A DNA stretch of 64,000 bases from Hydractinia symbiolongicarpus (GCF_029227915.1 NC_079879.1:14940001-15004000); one strand, 5' to 3'. Counted from the first letter of the stretch, positions 35,334 to 46,247 are shown. The notes: a model not told the origin generated them from the sequence alone. Translations and numbers: made by a program.

Positions 35334-36166
35334 CGCTGACCAAAAATTAAAATGAGACACGCGAATAGAAATCAAACACTCGTGAAGCCGAAAACGAAAG
35401 TTTCATGACGTCATCTAATGTATTTTTGGGACAGATCCCTTTTAAGAAAAGTAGTAGGCAACCGAAAATTTTATGAAAAAATTATTCACAGATATTCGTT
35501 AACGAAGTTTTTTCTTTCGACCTGTGATTGTTTACAAGAAATTGAAAAGAGAATATTTAATTATTCATTAGTTATTTAAAGTGAACTTGCGGTAGTCTTA
35601 TTCAACATTTTTTGTGCATACGAATGACCCCTGTCATAATAAAACAAAATTAATAATTCTCAAAGCATTTGTTTCTAATATGATGATATTTTTTCTCACG
35701 TCAGGGGATTTGAGGGTATAATATGAATATAAATGTTCAAAAACAGGAAATGTAATAATCGAGAAAACGATTCTATTCAACTTTCATTTTTGTTTTGTGA
35801 AAATATTTGTTACAATAAGAATAAAAAAATGCCCAAAAGCAAATAAAACACTGCAGGAAAAAAACAGCGAGGGAAACCCAGGTAATGTTTTGTCGTTGGA
35901 AGAAGAAGTTATATCCCGAGCATTCGTTTCCAACCTCGATACTATCCTATCTTCGATCCCTTTGTCCAGGAGATATAGTAGGCGAATTTAGAGAGGTTAG
36001 TAAAATGAAGCTAAAACTATAAAATTGAAGTATCACTGTTTTATATAAAAGAATTTCTATTTTTTTTTTAGAACGCATACGAAGTTTCAATGACAGAATT
36101 CTGCGATTCTTTAGAACTTCCCCTAATAACAGTATGATATAAAAAAATATTTTTTATAAAAATAGG
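35334..36166. other. AT-rich spacer, no gene
   Basis: The open frame at 35797-35991 has no family resemblance and I do not support it as a gene. A TGACGTCA site lies near 35406. Confidence 0.5.
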
Positions 36167-36718
36167 TTACTTGTCAAACATGAAAAATATGAAAAATATA
36201 AAATACATAAACGCAATAATTTCTTTTTTTCGTTTCGAGCCACGCCCTCTTGTTGAACAGTTTGACTGAAAAGCCCCTGGTTTGTATTGAGTACCCTCTT
36301 GTCGCTGAAATGCATCCTGCTTCTTACAACGCGAACGTTTCTTCTCCTTCCGACGTAGTTTTACAGTTTCTTGGTTCTTATACTCAGCATTCTTTATGCG
36401 CTCATTATCGATTGCTTTCCACTTGTTTGACATGGTTTCAGTGTACCGCAGGGAACATTTTTTGAATAAGCTTGTTAGGGTGTAATTTATACCACTATTG
36501 AAGATGCATACACCAAGACTGATTCCAAGCGATATTTCTTCAGGAGAGTTGTTTTGCTCCTCAGGCACGATTGTCCAAATTAAGTGGTGGAGGGTTCGTT
36601 TGGATTCTGTGTATAGCATTGTTTTACACCTTCGAAAAACTCCTGATTGGCTAAACGCGTAAACAGTGGGTCTCAGTGGATTTTTCAACGGTTTATGAGC
36701 ATTAGTGCCTAAGCACAA
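36167..36718 (-). pseudogene. Kolobok/Mutator-like transposase, C-terminal fragment of a second family
   Basis: From about residue 40 the frame has SKRTLHHLIWTIVPEEQ, ISLGISLGVCIFNSG and a basic tail ending QYKPGAF. This is the same layout as the end of the transposase at 24699-25297 (N-E-S-L-N-G-M-I, I-G-V-S-S-A-V-L, final G-G-F), so it is a relative of that superfamily. The expected N-E-S at the start of the motif reads E-S-K-R here, suggesting damage. No upstream catalytic part and no ends were found. Confidence 0.6.
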
Positions 36719-37010
36719 ATCACGGTTATAGCAGTAGTAGTAAGGAGTGAATTTAAGTACATCGACCTCCTTTTACACCTTTACCCCCAAAAACCCCGCT
36801 TCCACCACCACCTCACCCCAAAATAGAATAAAACGAAATCATATGCTGATATCAACAAAAATAATATTAAATACCCATAACCAACACAAAATAATATTGA
36901 ATGTAAGATACATGACGTTATCAACGTATGTGCAAAGGCATATATACTATATATGCTGACATCAACAAAAATTAGAATTGAGTAAGGGAATTCCCTAAAT
37001 ATTTTCTGAA

Positions 37011-40000
37011 ATGTCCACCGAGTCAAAAAAAAAATGCTGGTTGGAAATGAAATGTACCTATAATAAAGGAATGAGTTGGTTCAAAAATGCAATTAGTAAA
37101 TTATATAATACCTTGTCGGCACCAGTAGCGGCAACTCGCGAAGCTCTCACTAAACAACTAAGGAGTGTGCGAGATACCGTTAGTTACTACTACAACAAGG
37201 CGAAGGAGCAAATCTCGAGAAGTTCGACGCTCAACGATGAGGTTCAACGGGTCACCATCGAAGATGAATACCAGGCAATCGCCGACCTCAAACACATGTT
37301 CGGGAAAGAATTGAAGGGAATCGAGGATATCCAGAACATATTTGACGAGAATGACGCGCAATTTTTGGAAGACGGAAACCTTAACCAACCACTGACGGAG
37401 GCTATCATGCGAAAAATCACACCACACGTAGACATGCGAGTGAAAATAATATACTCCTTTGGCTGCGAAATTTACCGAGGCAGCGGACATGTTGCAAATT
37501 ATCACAAAACCAAGAGCTCAAGGTCACTCTCAAGCATGGCTGAAATCGAGGCTTTTATGGATGAATGCGAAAATAAGCGCCTGGATCTGGAGGATGCAGA
37601 ATTTTGGGTCAAAGCCTATTTACCACCAGAAAGGACTATCGATAAACCGGGAGCATATGAAGGTAGAATAATATTCAAGCACGTTCAGATCAAGATAATT
37701 TCTACGAGGGAACCCCTACTTGGATGTGGACCTTTGCCAGATTGGCTGCGGGCCAAGGGATGCATTCATAGTTTTGACAAGATAGATGAAATAACGGACA
37801 GCCTATGTTTCCAGAGATGCTTGGCAGTTCATTACCGTGAGGATCGAAAGCAACGTGAAAAACATATTACGCAAGAGGCCATCAAATTAGCTCGTGAATA
37901 CTACGAGGAACCCAAATTAAAGGGGAACGAGGTACGTGCCACGAGGCTCGTGGATTTTGAGGGTATCACCAAAAATTCAAAATTAACATAAGAGTATTTG
38001 AGCCGAGGACAAACACCGACAAGGCCCCATGGCGACTCGTCTATGGACAAGGTCAATACAAAAAAGACTTAGACACGATCAATATTGGTATGCTGCAGGG
38101 TCATTGTTTTTATATCAAGAAAATGGAGGTAATAACTCAGCATTGGGAATGCGAGGCTTGTACACAAAGATTTACCAGATCGGAGAACCTCACACGACAC
38201 AAGCAAAATGACTGTGAAGGTATTAAGACCAAGATCATTTGCAGAGGTGAGAGGATCGAGCGCATGCCGAGTAGCTCCGAAAAGGTATTTTACCCTCGTA
38301 AGGGTTTTAGTTACGCGGTTTGGCAATGGATTGAAGCCATGTCAGAGCAAAAAGGTAGGCATAAACATCATGCTCTTTGTGGGCATGGAGGAGAGCGTGT
38401 GATACGCGACGGTAGTAAGGCTGTATACAAGATCGATGGGTATGATCCTCAGACAAAAACAGTATACGAATACCACGGTTCCAAATGGCATGGATGTCCA
38501 TGTCAACCACAGCTAACCAACACCGATAAAAATAATTTCAATCGTACCAAATTTAAAGAAGACCACATTCGGGGGCTGGGGTACAATCTTGTCACTGCAT
38601 GGGAGTGTGACTCCCAAGGCTAAGAAGTTATTTAAGAAAAAAATTCAACCATATCCTCACTTCATCGTTTTTGATTTCGAGGCTCTTCTGGCACCATTGA
38701 ACCAGCAGCAAACGTCTGATTTGACATATATATCAGAGCATATCCCCGTAAGTGTTGCCATCCACGATTCGCTCCAGGAACATCCTACATTCATCATGAA
38801 CGACGATCCTAAGGTATTGGTGAGGAAATTTGTCGAGCAATTGGAACAGAGACAAATGAGGATTGTGGAAGAAGTCAAAAAGATGTACCCCAAGCCAGAT
38901 GATTTTGATATGCTTCCAGAACAATCCCAAAATGCTTGGCACGAATGGGTTAACCAGGGTACTGTGATAGGCTTTAACAGCGGTAAATACGATATCAACA
39001 TGATAAAACAACGGATGAGGCCAATATCAAAGTGGCTAAAAAAGATAATGAATACATGTTTCTCACCACTTTAAAGTTCAAATTCATCGACATAAAAAAT
39101 TTCCTCGCACCAGGCCTGAGTTATGAAAAATGGTGCAAATCATTGGATTGTGATCTCAAAAAATTAGTGTTTCCATATGAATGGCTAACATGCTACGAAA
39201 AATTGAACCATGTAGGCCCAGTCGATCATGATGCGTTTTATAGCACCCTCAGTGGTCAAAACACACTCTCACCCGAAGATTACCAGACGTTCAGAGATGA
39301 TTTTTTTAAAAGAGGATGTGTCACGATGCCTGATTGGTTAGCCAAGTATAATATGGCCGACGTAGCCCCATTTATCGAGGCTGTAGACAAGATCCGCAAC
39401 ACGTACTACGAGGATGAAATTGACATTTTGAAGGATGCCGTGAGCATTCCGGGTATGTCGATGCGCTACGTTCTGAACAAGTCTCTTTGGTTGAACTCAG
39501 ACATAAAGCTTTATGCCCCAGGGGATCCCTGTAAGCATAAATGTAAGGCTCTTTGTACCAAGGCGTTATACAAGGATTGTAAACAAGTTCAAAAATCTTG
39601 TACACAGTGTGCAAAGAACGAGGCGTATGAGTTCCTGCAAACTGGCATGGTGGGTGGCCCCGCAATCGTAATTTGCAGGTACCATGACAGTGATGTTACA
39701 GGTATCAGATCGCATATTTATACCGAACCAAAAAAATGCAAGACAATACTCGGGTATGATGCAAACATGCTCTACCCGAGCACCCTACTCCAAGATTTCC
39801 CTTGTGGGAAAGAGAGGCTTATAAAAATGGCAGACCCTGCTGGAGAATTAGATGCTCTAGTGCGAGACATTCTTAATGGATCGCTATTCGGATTTGCTCA
39901 AGTTGATATTGAAGTGCCTACTGAGTTGTACGAAAAATTCAGCGTGATGTCCCCGTTATTTGTGGTTAGAGAGATCCCTGACAATCAAATCCCTCAGCAT

Positions 40001-40983
40001 ATGCACGATTATTTATACAAGACAGAGCCAAAACGTATACCAGGCACTAAAAAGCTGTTGGGAGTGATAAAAGATGAGAAGATCTTGCTTTGTACGGACC
40101 TGCTTAAATGGTACCTGGAGCATGGGTTGAAGATTACGGCTTATCAAATACTCAAGTACTCCCGTGGTAAACCATTCGCTTGGTTCCCGGAAGAAATCGC
40201 GGATGCGCGTCGCCAAGCAGATAATGACCCCCACAAGCGCATCGCTGGCGGTACTGCTAAATTAAAAGGCAATAGCTTCTATGGGAAGATAATAGAGGAC
40301 CTGGCGAGACATTTACAAGGGATGAAAAGGTAGTAGATGCAGCAATGAGAAGCCCTTACTTGGAGGATCTTGAAGAAATTGGAGACGCATATGAAGTAAG
40401 GCGGCTTAAACAAGGCGTTTCCATTAACAGGGCGTACCAATGTGGAATCCTAGTGTATCAATTGGCCAAGCTGCGGATGCTCGAATTTTACTATAATTTT
40501 CTCGACAAGTACGTAGATCGACAAAATTACGAGTACCTTTATATGGACACCGATAGTGCGTATTTCGCGATCTCTGGAGATAACCTACGTAATGTTGTTC
40601 GTCCTGAACTACTCGAGCAGTACGATGAGGATGTGGCTCATTGGCTAGTTACCGATAAATATTCAAATAGAACCGGAGGATTATTTAAAGAAGAATTTAT
40701 CGGATCGAGAATGATAGCGCTAACAGCCAAGTGCTACTTTGTCGAAGGTAAAGATGGTACGAAATTCTCCTGCAAGGGCATGTCGAAAAGGCAGAACGAA
40801 GTGACATGGTCGAGATATATGGGAGCATTAAAAGGAAATTTGGACACTGCAAAAAATGTAGGGTTCCGGGTTCATAACCAGGGAATGATCACATATCAGC
40901 AAAATAAGCTGGGTCTATCGGCGTTTTGCAATAAAAGGGTTGTGCATGAGGATGGTGTTCATACAAATCCATTAGAATTATAA
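37011..40983 (+). pseudogene. Polinton protein-primed DNA polymerase B
   Basis: About 1,320 codons across five frame blocks, with breaks near 37980, 38620, 39040 and 40315. The N-terminal part is amphipathic. A C2H2 finger (CEACTQRF, then TRHKQND) and an endonuclease-like motif (IDGYDPQTKTVYEYHG) follow, as in other Polinton polymerases. The 3'-5' exonuclease is seen as FDFEALL (38670) and GFNSGKYDINM. Polymerase motif A is YDANMLYPS (39754-39780), motif B AKLKGNSFYG (40255-40284) and motif C MDTDSA (40543-40560), all with catalytic residues intact. It would replicate the element from a terminal protein primer. The breaks prevent a full product. Confidence 0.92.
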
Positions 40984-41036
40984 GTAATGACTATTGTCCC
41001 AAAGTTTGTATATACTGATAGTATATATAACAAAAA

Positions 41037-41219
41037 ATGCCTTGGAAAGAAGATTGCGAGCGATCCTTTTGTTCATATAACTGCTATCACCCAGGGCGCT
41101 GGGTATGGGTTGAACCATCTAAGCCCGACGGTGTAGAAATAAAAAACCCGCGGTGCAGGCTGCTGCTGTTGTACCGCGGGTTTGTGAGACACCACCTTTA
41201 TACACAAAGCTGCAAATAA
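41037..41219 (+). CDS. Small Polinton ORF, 60 aa
   Basis: A 60-codon frame starting MPWKEDCERSFCSYNCYHPG with four cysteines and an aromatic GRWVWVEPSKP stretch. It sits between PolB and the next membrane protein, where Polintons often carry short ORFs. It overlaps the start region of the next gene and the hairpin at 41144-41183. I do not recognise a family. Confidence 0.35.
   Translation: MPWKEDCERSFCSYNCYHPGRWVWVEPSKPDGVEIKNPRCRLLLLYRGFVRHHLYTQSCK
41144..41183. repeat. Hairpin, 11-bp perfect GC-rich arms
   Basis: AAACCCGCGGT (41144-41154) and ACCGCGGGTTT (41173-41183) are perfect complements around an 18-base loop. It lies between two short Polinton genes and could act in RNA, or be incidental. 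Confidence 0.6.
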
Positions 41220-41636
41220 AAATGGGGGCATTGCTACTGGTCGCAATAATTCTTCCATACATATTGATAATTGCCTTCCTATATAGGTACCGCCGTATAA
41301 TAAAAGGAATGTCCTCATTAGCAGAAATATTTGAAGATACACCAGCAGAGGCTGTTGATCAACCTATAGATAAGCGCCAGGCACTGAGGGATATACGAAA
41401 GACCAAGCCCCATCTTTTAACGAAAAAATGTACCGAGGCATTTTTGGACAAAGCTTCACCTAAGGCCATTGACAAAATTTATAATGATTTTACTGAACGC
41501 GAAATCCAGGAGAAAGGAGAGAAGACTGCCAAGGCCTTGTCAACTCATGCCATTAGTATGTATACGAAGGTCATAGGCAATATTGTACCGCTTGATAGCC
41601 CTGAAAGTTTGAGGAAAGATATTGAAAATGATCCAA

Positions 41637-41639
41637 TAA
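41637..41639 (+). other. Target-site duplication TAA, left
   Basis: TAA before AGGCTGAAATACAC; repeated at 43176-43178. A 3-bp TWA duplication is the Harbinger rule. Confidence 0.8.
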
Positions 41640-41751
41640 AGGCTGAAATACACTATCATTTTTCAATGATTATTTTCCAATTATCATTGAAAAATGACAG
41701 TGTATACAGAAAAAAATGTCATTTTTTACACTCTCATTTCCAATGATCATT

Positions 41752-41789
41752 AAAAATTAAAAGTTGAACATGTTCAACTTTTAATTTTT
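41752..41789. repeat. Perfect 38-bp palindrome
   Basis: AAAAATTAAAAGTTGAACA is followed directly by its complement with no spacer. The core GTTGAACATGTTCAAC recurs with one change near 18859. It lies just inside the left end of the Harbinger element. Confidence 0.9.
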
Positions 41790-41849
41790 CAATGATATTT
41801 TTTTCTATTGTTTTAAATCGAATCCATTGTTTTCGCACACGTGATTTGG

Positions 41850-42303
41850 AGAAGCCAGCCCAGGATGTTAAATCCCCGTTCTATAAGGACAGACACGAGA
41901 AGGCAAAAGGTTATGAGATATTCTAAGGCAGACTAGGAATGGAAGGTTTGTGTTATTTCGAATGGTTTGGATGAGAAAAGAAAAACATGCATGTTTTTAT
42001 GATCTGTTTTTCTTTTTAGAGAAAATAGTGAGGAGTAAAATAAATACACTGCGAAGTTATTTCAGCGCAGAATTGAAGAAAGTAAACAACAGCAACAAAA
42101 GTGGAGCAGGACGAGATGATGTTTACGAAAGTAAATGGCCATACTTTCAGTCCTTGCTATTCCTACGTGACTCCATAGTCCCAAGAAAAACAACTTCTGG
42201 TGGGTATAAATTTCAGACAAATTTTTATTGCCATGGAACAGCACCGGTGGAGTTAAAGTACGCACAAAATTTATCCCTGATATCTTTCGCATCATTTCTG
42301 TAG
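41850..42303 (+). pseudogene. MADF-domain protein remnant (Harbinger accessory)
   Basis: Coding traces begin with SPFYKDRHEKAKGYEIF before 41930 in one frame, followed by an insertion-like break. The second block has EKIVRSKINTLRSYFSAEL, SGAGRDDVYESKWPYF and LLFLRDSI, the usual C-terminal half of a MADF domain (K-I-x-x-L-R, then W-P-Y-F). In autonomous elements the protein assists DNA binding by the transposase. Frame breaks and loss of the downstream part show it is a relic. Confidence 0.65.
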
Positions 42304-42599
42304 TTGTTCAGATGAGATTACTCGCGTACCCTCTTTCAGAACACCGCCCATTTAATCTCCGATCCCAAGGAACTCTTCAACACATGCCACACAAAATTAC
42401 CCACCCTTTGTGTCTCCGCCGTTATCGCCTGTTTTACAGAATATGTACCGACACCCAGTGAACATATATCAAAACACTTCTCAGAGTCGCGAAAGTTTGT
42501 CAGATCTCAACCCAGAAAGTGAGGGCTCACAAAGTACAGGGTATTAATGTGTGACTGCTAGTTTAGTACGTTTGTTTGATAAATTACCGAACGAAATAT

Positions 42600-42949
42600 A
42601 TATTTACCTTGAGGTACTTTTCTTTTAATCGCATGTAAATAGCTTCGCAAACTTCAGCGATGAACTGTGACAAAGTACTTTTGTGAACGCGAAATAAACA
42701 CTGTAATTCGGCGTAATTTATCCCATATGAGAAAAGCTTCAAAGTTGCAGCTACTTTGATTTAAGCAGGAATTGGGTCTCGCAAATGCGTTGTTTTTTTC
42801 TCAATGTCAACTTCTATGAGATTTAGGAGCTCATCAAAAATATTCGGCGGCATTCTTAAAAATCGCGTATACTCTGCAATTTCCTCTACACGCAGTTCAT
42901 GCATGAGAGTATTGTAGATGCCAAGTTCATTTCGCCTATACGGCTTCAC
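42600..42949 (-). pseudogene. Harbinger transposase N-terminal fragment
   Basis: The first block (42949-42761) has RVEEIAEYTRFLRMPPNIFD and IEKKTTHLRDPIPA. After a stop and shift the helix-turn-helix block FRVHKSTLSQFIAEVCEAIY is readable to about 42600. This is the standard N-terminal third of Harbinger nucleases. The DDE core is missing. Confidence 0.8.
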
Positions 42950-43310
42950 CCATACATTTCTTTGCTTTTTTCCTATGTTTAGCTCTCTTTTTTAATAACA
43001 TATACACAACAACAGCAGCTGCTATTTCTTCTTCAGAGTCCATGTTGCAAAGAAAACATGCTCAAGTTTCATGTTTTAATGATAGTGAATTTGCGCCCAA
43101 AATTTGTCATTTTTAATGTCATGGAAATGTATCATTGGAAAATGATCATTGAGAAATGATAGTGTATTTCAGCCTTAATACGAGAAAGTATGGCCGATTT
43201 GGGAATTATCGTTTATATGGCGTTCGGTAAATTTTTAGCGCCGCTGTTGGTAGCCGCTCATACGATTAATCATACGCAGATGTCAACGTCCAAGGTAGTT
43301 AAAGAGAGGG

Positions 43311-43640
43311 TTGATGAAGAGCAAAAAAAAGATGAGCAGCGCGTGTAGTATTATTATCAACCAACAAAAACAACAAACCGAGACCGTCGAAAAAATTGTT
43401 GAAGTATACAAAAAGCACCCGGGAAGGGTTGCCCAGGGGCACAGACTAGCGGCACTGATGAGGGAGAGAAAGCTTGGAATAGCTCCACCCAAGAAAAAAC
43501 CCATGACGTTAAGAGAGTTCCTGCGATACTTTGAGAGAGATTTAAACACTCCTGAAGCCATACTCACAGGGATAAAAGAGACCATGGAGATCCTTGAGGA
43601 ACAGGGGTTATCCCTCTATCTTAATGTAAAAAAGAAGTGA
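43311..43640 (+). CDS. Small basic Polinton protein
   Basis: Up to 109 codons. An early Met-rich basic start overlaps the end of the previous gene by 38 bases in another frame. It contains GRVAQGHRLAALMRERKLG, a motif echoed in the next gene (GRVAAGKRLAEWSRKNK), and ends in a helical segment and a Lys tail. Such short basic proteins are common in Polintons and may bind DNA or coat the genome, but no function is proven. Intact as read. Confidence 0.65.
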   Translation: MMKSKKKMSSACSIIINQQKQQTETVEKIVEVYKKHPGRVAQGHRLAALMRERKLGIAPPKKKPMTLREFLRYFERDLNTPEAILTGIKETMEILEEQGLSLYLNVKKK

Positions 43641-43673
43641 TTTGTTACAAGTCTTACGGCCTATAACAAATAA

Positions 43674-44006
43674 ATGAACGAGGAAACTAACCAAGTAATT
43701 ACCAAGAAAAACGAAGGACGTGTTGCTGCTGGGAAGAGACTTGCGGAATGGAGTCGCAAGAACAAGGCCAACTTGCAGAAGAACAAAGGCAAAAGTACTT
43801 CGCAAGAGAATCAGGAACCTACAGCAGGTCCCTCCAAGTCCATGGGAAGTGGAATATACATTGGTGGAAGCCTACTCGCGATCACATGTATTGGAGTAGC
43901 CTACTATTTTATCCGTAAGAGACCCACGGGTACCCAGCAGCCTGCACCAGCGGTTCAGCAAAAACCTACCACGAACCACGATATTGATATTTTTCACATG
44001 CGATAG
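43674..44006 (+). CDS. Small Polinton protein with one transmembrane helix
   Basis: 110 codons. The N-terminal GRVAAGKRLAEWSRKNK motif is shared with the preceding protein. A Ser/Gln/Pro linker follows, then a hydrophobic helix (GGSLLAITCIGVAYYF, about residues 62-80), then a Pro/Gln-rich tail. The layout suggests a membrane-anchored virion-like protein. It lies 33 bp after its upstream neighbour and 13 bp before the next, on the same strand, as in a compact cassette. Confidence 0.65.
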   Translation: MNEETNQVITKKNEGRVAAGKRLAEWSRKNKANLQKNKGKSTSQENQEPTAGPSKSMGSGIYIGGSLLAITCIGVAYYFIRKRPTGTQQPAPAVQQKPTTNHDIDIFHMR

Positions 44007-44019
44007 GGTATAATAAAAC

Positions 44020-44271
44020 ATGAGTTCAAATGTTACCCCCCAACAGAAGGAGATAATCGATATGGTGTACGAAAGTGTTGTGGACCTTGGATTCACTTTC
44101 GCTTACGCGATGCTTGGTAACCGATTTTTAGGAATACCGAGTTCCAGTACAAAGCTGGATACGAATGACGTTATGAAAATGGTAGCATATTTTACAGCAG
44201 GGCGAGGAAGCCGTGAAATGGCAGTGAGCAAGGGATGGTTGCCCGCGAGTATAGTCCCAAAACCTAAGTAA
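44020..44271 (+). CDS. Small Polinton protein, 83 aa
   Basis: 83 codons starting MSSNVTPQQKEIIDMVYESV, with a weakly hydrophobic middle (LGFTFAYAMLG) and a GRGSREMAVSKGWLP tail. It is intact and sits in the compact plus-strand run between the membrane protein and the ATPase. I recall similar short ORFs in animal Polintons but no assigned role. Confidence 0.6.
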   Translation: MSSNVTPQQKEIIDMVYESVVDLGFTFAYAMLGNRFLGIPSSSTKLDTNDVMKMVAYFTAGRGSREMAVSKGWLPASIVPKPK

Positions 44272-44341
44272 GCACATGCAAATTTCGTGTATACCACGTG
44301 GTATACATGAAGAATAAAGGACTCTAAACATCGTAAAAAAT

Positions 44342-44921
44342 CCGTGCACTACAATATTTACCGGGCCTACGTCGTGCGTTAAAACTCAAAGAGTTCTGGA
44401 CCTGCTTGAGCATGAGTACGTACAGGGGACAATTCCACAATATCGTAATCTTTTGCCCCGCCATACGATGGAATACCACATACTTGGAGAGATCCTCGCT
44501 TTGGAAAGGTGATTATGTGTTCCTTATTGACCCAGGTGATAATTTGTTCGATTGGATAAGCAAATTTTCAAACCTCCTTGAAAGCGAAGAAACATTATTT
44601 ATTATTGATGACATGATCGCTGACGAGAGCCTAGATAAACGCAGACAACCCTTACTTGAGCTCGCAATCAGTGGGAGACATCGTCGGCACAGCCTCTGGC
44701 TTCTCACACAATCCTACACAGCTTTGCCTAAAAATCTCCGTCGGCAAAAGAAACAGTTGTTCCTTTGGTACTCGCATGAGAAAAGTGATCTTGTTTTGCT
44801 GGATCAAGAGACCAACCTGATAGACGACTGGAATCTAATCAAAAATCAACTCAGGAGATCCAAGCACACCTGTTTGTTTATTCGTCTCGAGCATCCCATG
44901 GCCTGGACTGTTCTAGAATAA
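44342..44921 (+). pseudogene. Polinton packaging ATPase (FtsK/HerA type)
   Basis: The Walker A region is at 44363-44386 and reads GPTSCVKT, where the canonical fourth Gly before Lys-Thr is replaced by Val. One frameshift occurs near 44412. The main block then has RGQFHNIVIFCP, the Walker B motif TLFIIDDMIAD, and SGRHRRHSLWLLTQS, the sensor-like region ending in Gln that is typical of A32/FtsK-like packaging ATPases. The C-terminal part is complete. No convincing start codon is seen upstream. The altered P-loop and shift point to an inactive copy. Confidence 0.85.
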
Positions 44922-44923
44922 AT

Positions 44924-45097
44924 ATGTCATATATCAGAACATTAGAAAATCAGCTGGCTGCTTGCCACGAAGAGCTCGATCGCATTCATTATCTTGAAAG
45001 TCAACAGGAAGCCCTCCAACAGGAGCTTCGTGATGTTCTGGATAGAGAAAGAATCCATAGGAGCACCATGTATTTTTCGGATTCATGTCTGTTCTAA
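44924..45097 (+). CDS. Short coiled-coil Polinton ORF, 57 aa
   Basis: Starts 3 bases after the ATPase stop with MSYIRTLENQLAACHEELDR and continues as a heptad-like helix rich in Glu, Gln and Leu. Near 45075 a different frame gives MSVLMIALVGAII, a hydrophobic tail, so the original protein may have been a coiled coil with a C-terminal membrane helix, now frameshifted. Function unknown. Confidence 0.5.
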   Translation: MSYIRTLENQLAACHEELDRIHYLESQQEALQQELRDVLDRERIHRSTMYFSDSCLF

Positions 45098-45497
45098 TGA
45101 TCGCCCTGGTTGGAGCCATTATTTAAAATAAAATGTCACTTACCTTATTTAACACATTGCCTACCATTGAGATATTATTAAACAATCAAGGTAAACCCAT
45201 GTTTAAACGTGCTGATCTTGGGAGGTTCTTAGGTATTGCTAATATTGTGGAGGGGTATCGAGATATTCCAACCATTTCCCGTGATGAAATGGGTATGGTT
45301 TCAAACCAGGCCCTTGGAAAAAATAAAAATTGTCATGATGCCTTTATGACATTGGATGCTGCTCTCTGAGATTTGTGCGCGTTCAAGAAAACCAAAGGCA
45401 CTTGAGGTCATGAAATGGCTGGCGCTAAAGGGTATTTCAAAATTAGAGGAGGCCAACGAGGAGAGGGATATGGCTATGGCGATGCTTAACAATGACC

Positions 45498-45501
45498 TTA
45501 A
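45498..45501 (+). other. Target-site duplication TTAA, left (MITE copy 1)
   Basis: TTAA before CCCTATTCGG; partner TTAA at 46248-46251. Confidence 0.85.
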
Positions 45502-46247
45502 CCCTATTCGGTCCGGGGGGGGGCGGATTTCGCCCCCCCCTGACGGTTTTTTTTTAATAACTCCTGATTGCTTTGTTATATGGCTATGATACTTACTGAG
45601 TTTCAACATTCATCTATTAGACACCTGCATGCTGATTTTTTAGGTCCCATACCTTTCAGAGGCTTAGATATTGGCCATTACTCGAAACTACCCCTAAAAA
45701 TCTCTATGAAATCCTTATAATGGGGAAAATATAATAACTCGTGTTAGGATTATCCTTAGAACTTGAAACTTCCAACACAACTTTGTTCTATCAAGAACAA
45801 CCATTTTGAATAATTTGAACACGTGACTAATCCGATTTCCCGATTTTGTCGGATTTCACCCGAAAATCGGGAAAAAACGGATTTTGGGGAAATTTTTGGC
45901 AATTTTTTATCCGATCCATGTAAAAACCGGAAGATATGTTAAATAACTTTTATTTAGCTTTCAGAAACTTCAAACAGAATGTAAAAATTCGCTCTAGAAG
46001 AAAAGTAATTATATTTTAAGCAGATAGTGGCATTTTTAACAATTTTCAAGCTTCTGATGACGTCACAGAAAATGTGCTGACGTAAGCAAAAGTTTATTGG
46101 CGCCATTTTGTTCCTTTTATGACGTACTATAAGTGTGCCAAGTTTGATTCAATTTGAAAAATCCTATGAAAAGTTATTGAGGGGGGGGGGCGGAATCCCC
46201 CCCCCCCCCGGTCATCGTATGTTCGAAAAACCCTGGACCGAATAGGG
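45502..46247 (+). mobile_element. piggyBac-like MITE, copy 1 (746 bp)
   Basis: Ends CCCTATTCGGTCC and GGACCGAATAGGG, flanked by TTAA. Near both ends are G and C runs (GGGGGGGG with CCCCCCCC). The interior is noncoding. TTAA duplication and CCCT ends are the piggyBac pattern. A second copy lies at 55128-55868 in the opposite orientation. Confidence 0.88.

Larger units (their letters stand above)
41640..43175. mobile_element. Nonautonomous PIF/Harbinger element, 1.5 kb
   Basis: Inverted ends AGGCTGAAATACACTATCAT and the complement at 43156-43175, with a one-base difference further in, flanked by TAA on both sides. It carries remnants of the two Harbinger genes in convergent orientation: a MADF protein (plus) and the nuclease (minus). 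Removing it restores the Polinton reading frame exactly, which fixes the boundaries. Confidence 0.9.
41222..43348 (+). pseudogene. Polinton membrane-anchored ORF, 195 aa, split by a Harbinger element
   Basis: Starts MGALLLVAIILPYILIIAFL, a transmembrane helix followed by basic residues, then a soluble charged domain rich in Lys and Glu (RDIRKTKPHLLTKKC). It is interrupted after codon 139 by the 1.5-kb insertion at 41640-43175. The remaining 3' part (43179-43348) stays in frame if the insertion and one TAA copy are removed, giving 195 codons in all. That tail holds a second hydrophobic segment and ends at the TAG at 43346. Function unknown; a virion membrane or minor structural role would fit Polinton biology. 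Confidence 0.7.

Noticed and set aside
30640-35470. Larger inverted repeat surrounding the IS3EU-like element
   Set aside because: CGCGTGTCT and AAGGGATYTGTC phrases occur inverted on both flanks, but the similarity is short and patchy, while the CAAATC duplication defines the element well.
35797-35991. Open frame starting MKIFVTIRIKKCPK
   Set aside because: Short, AT-rich, no recognisable motif or neighbour relationship.
36729-36760. Polinton left terminal repeat
   Set aside because: AGTAGTAGTAAGGAG looks suitable but no inverted partner exists in the window, so the end cannot be confirmed.
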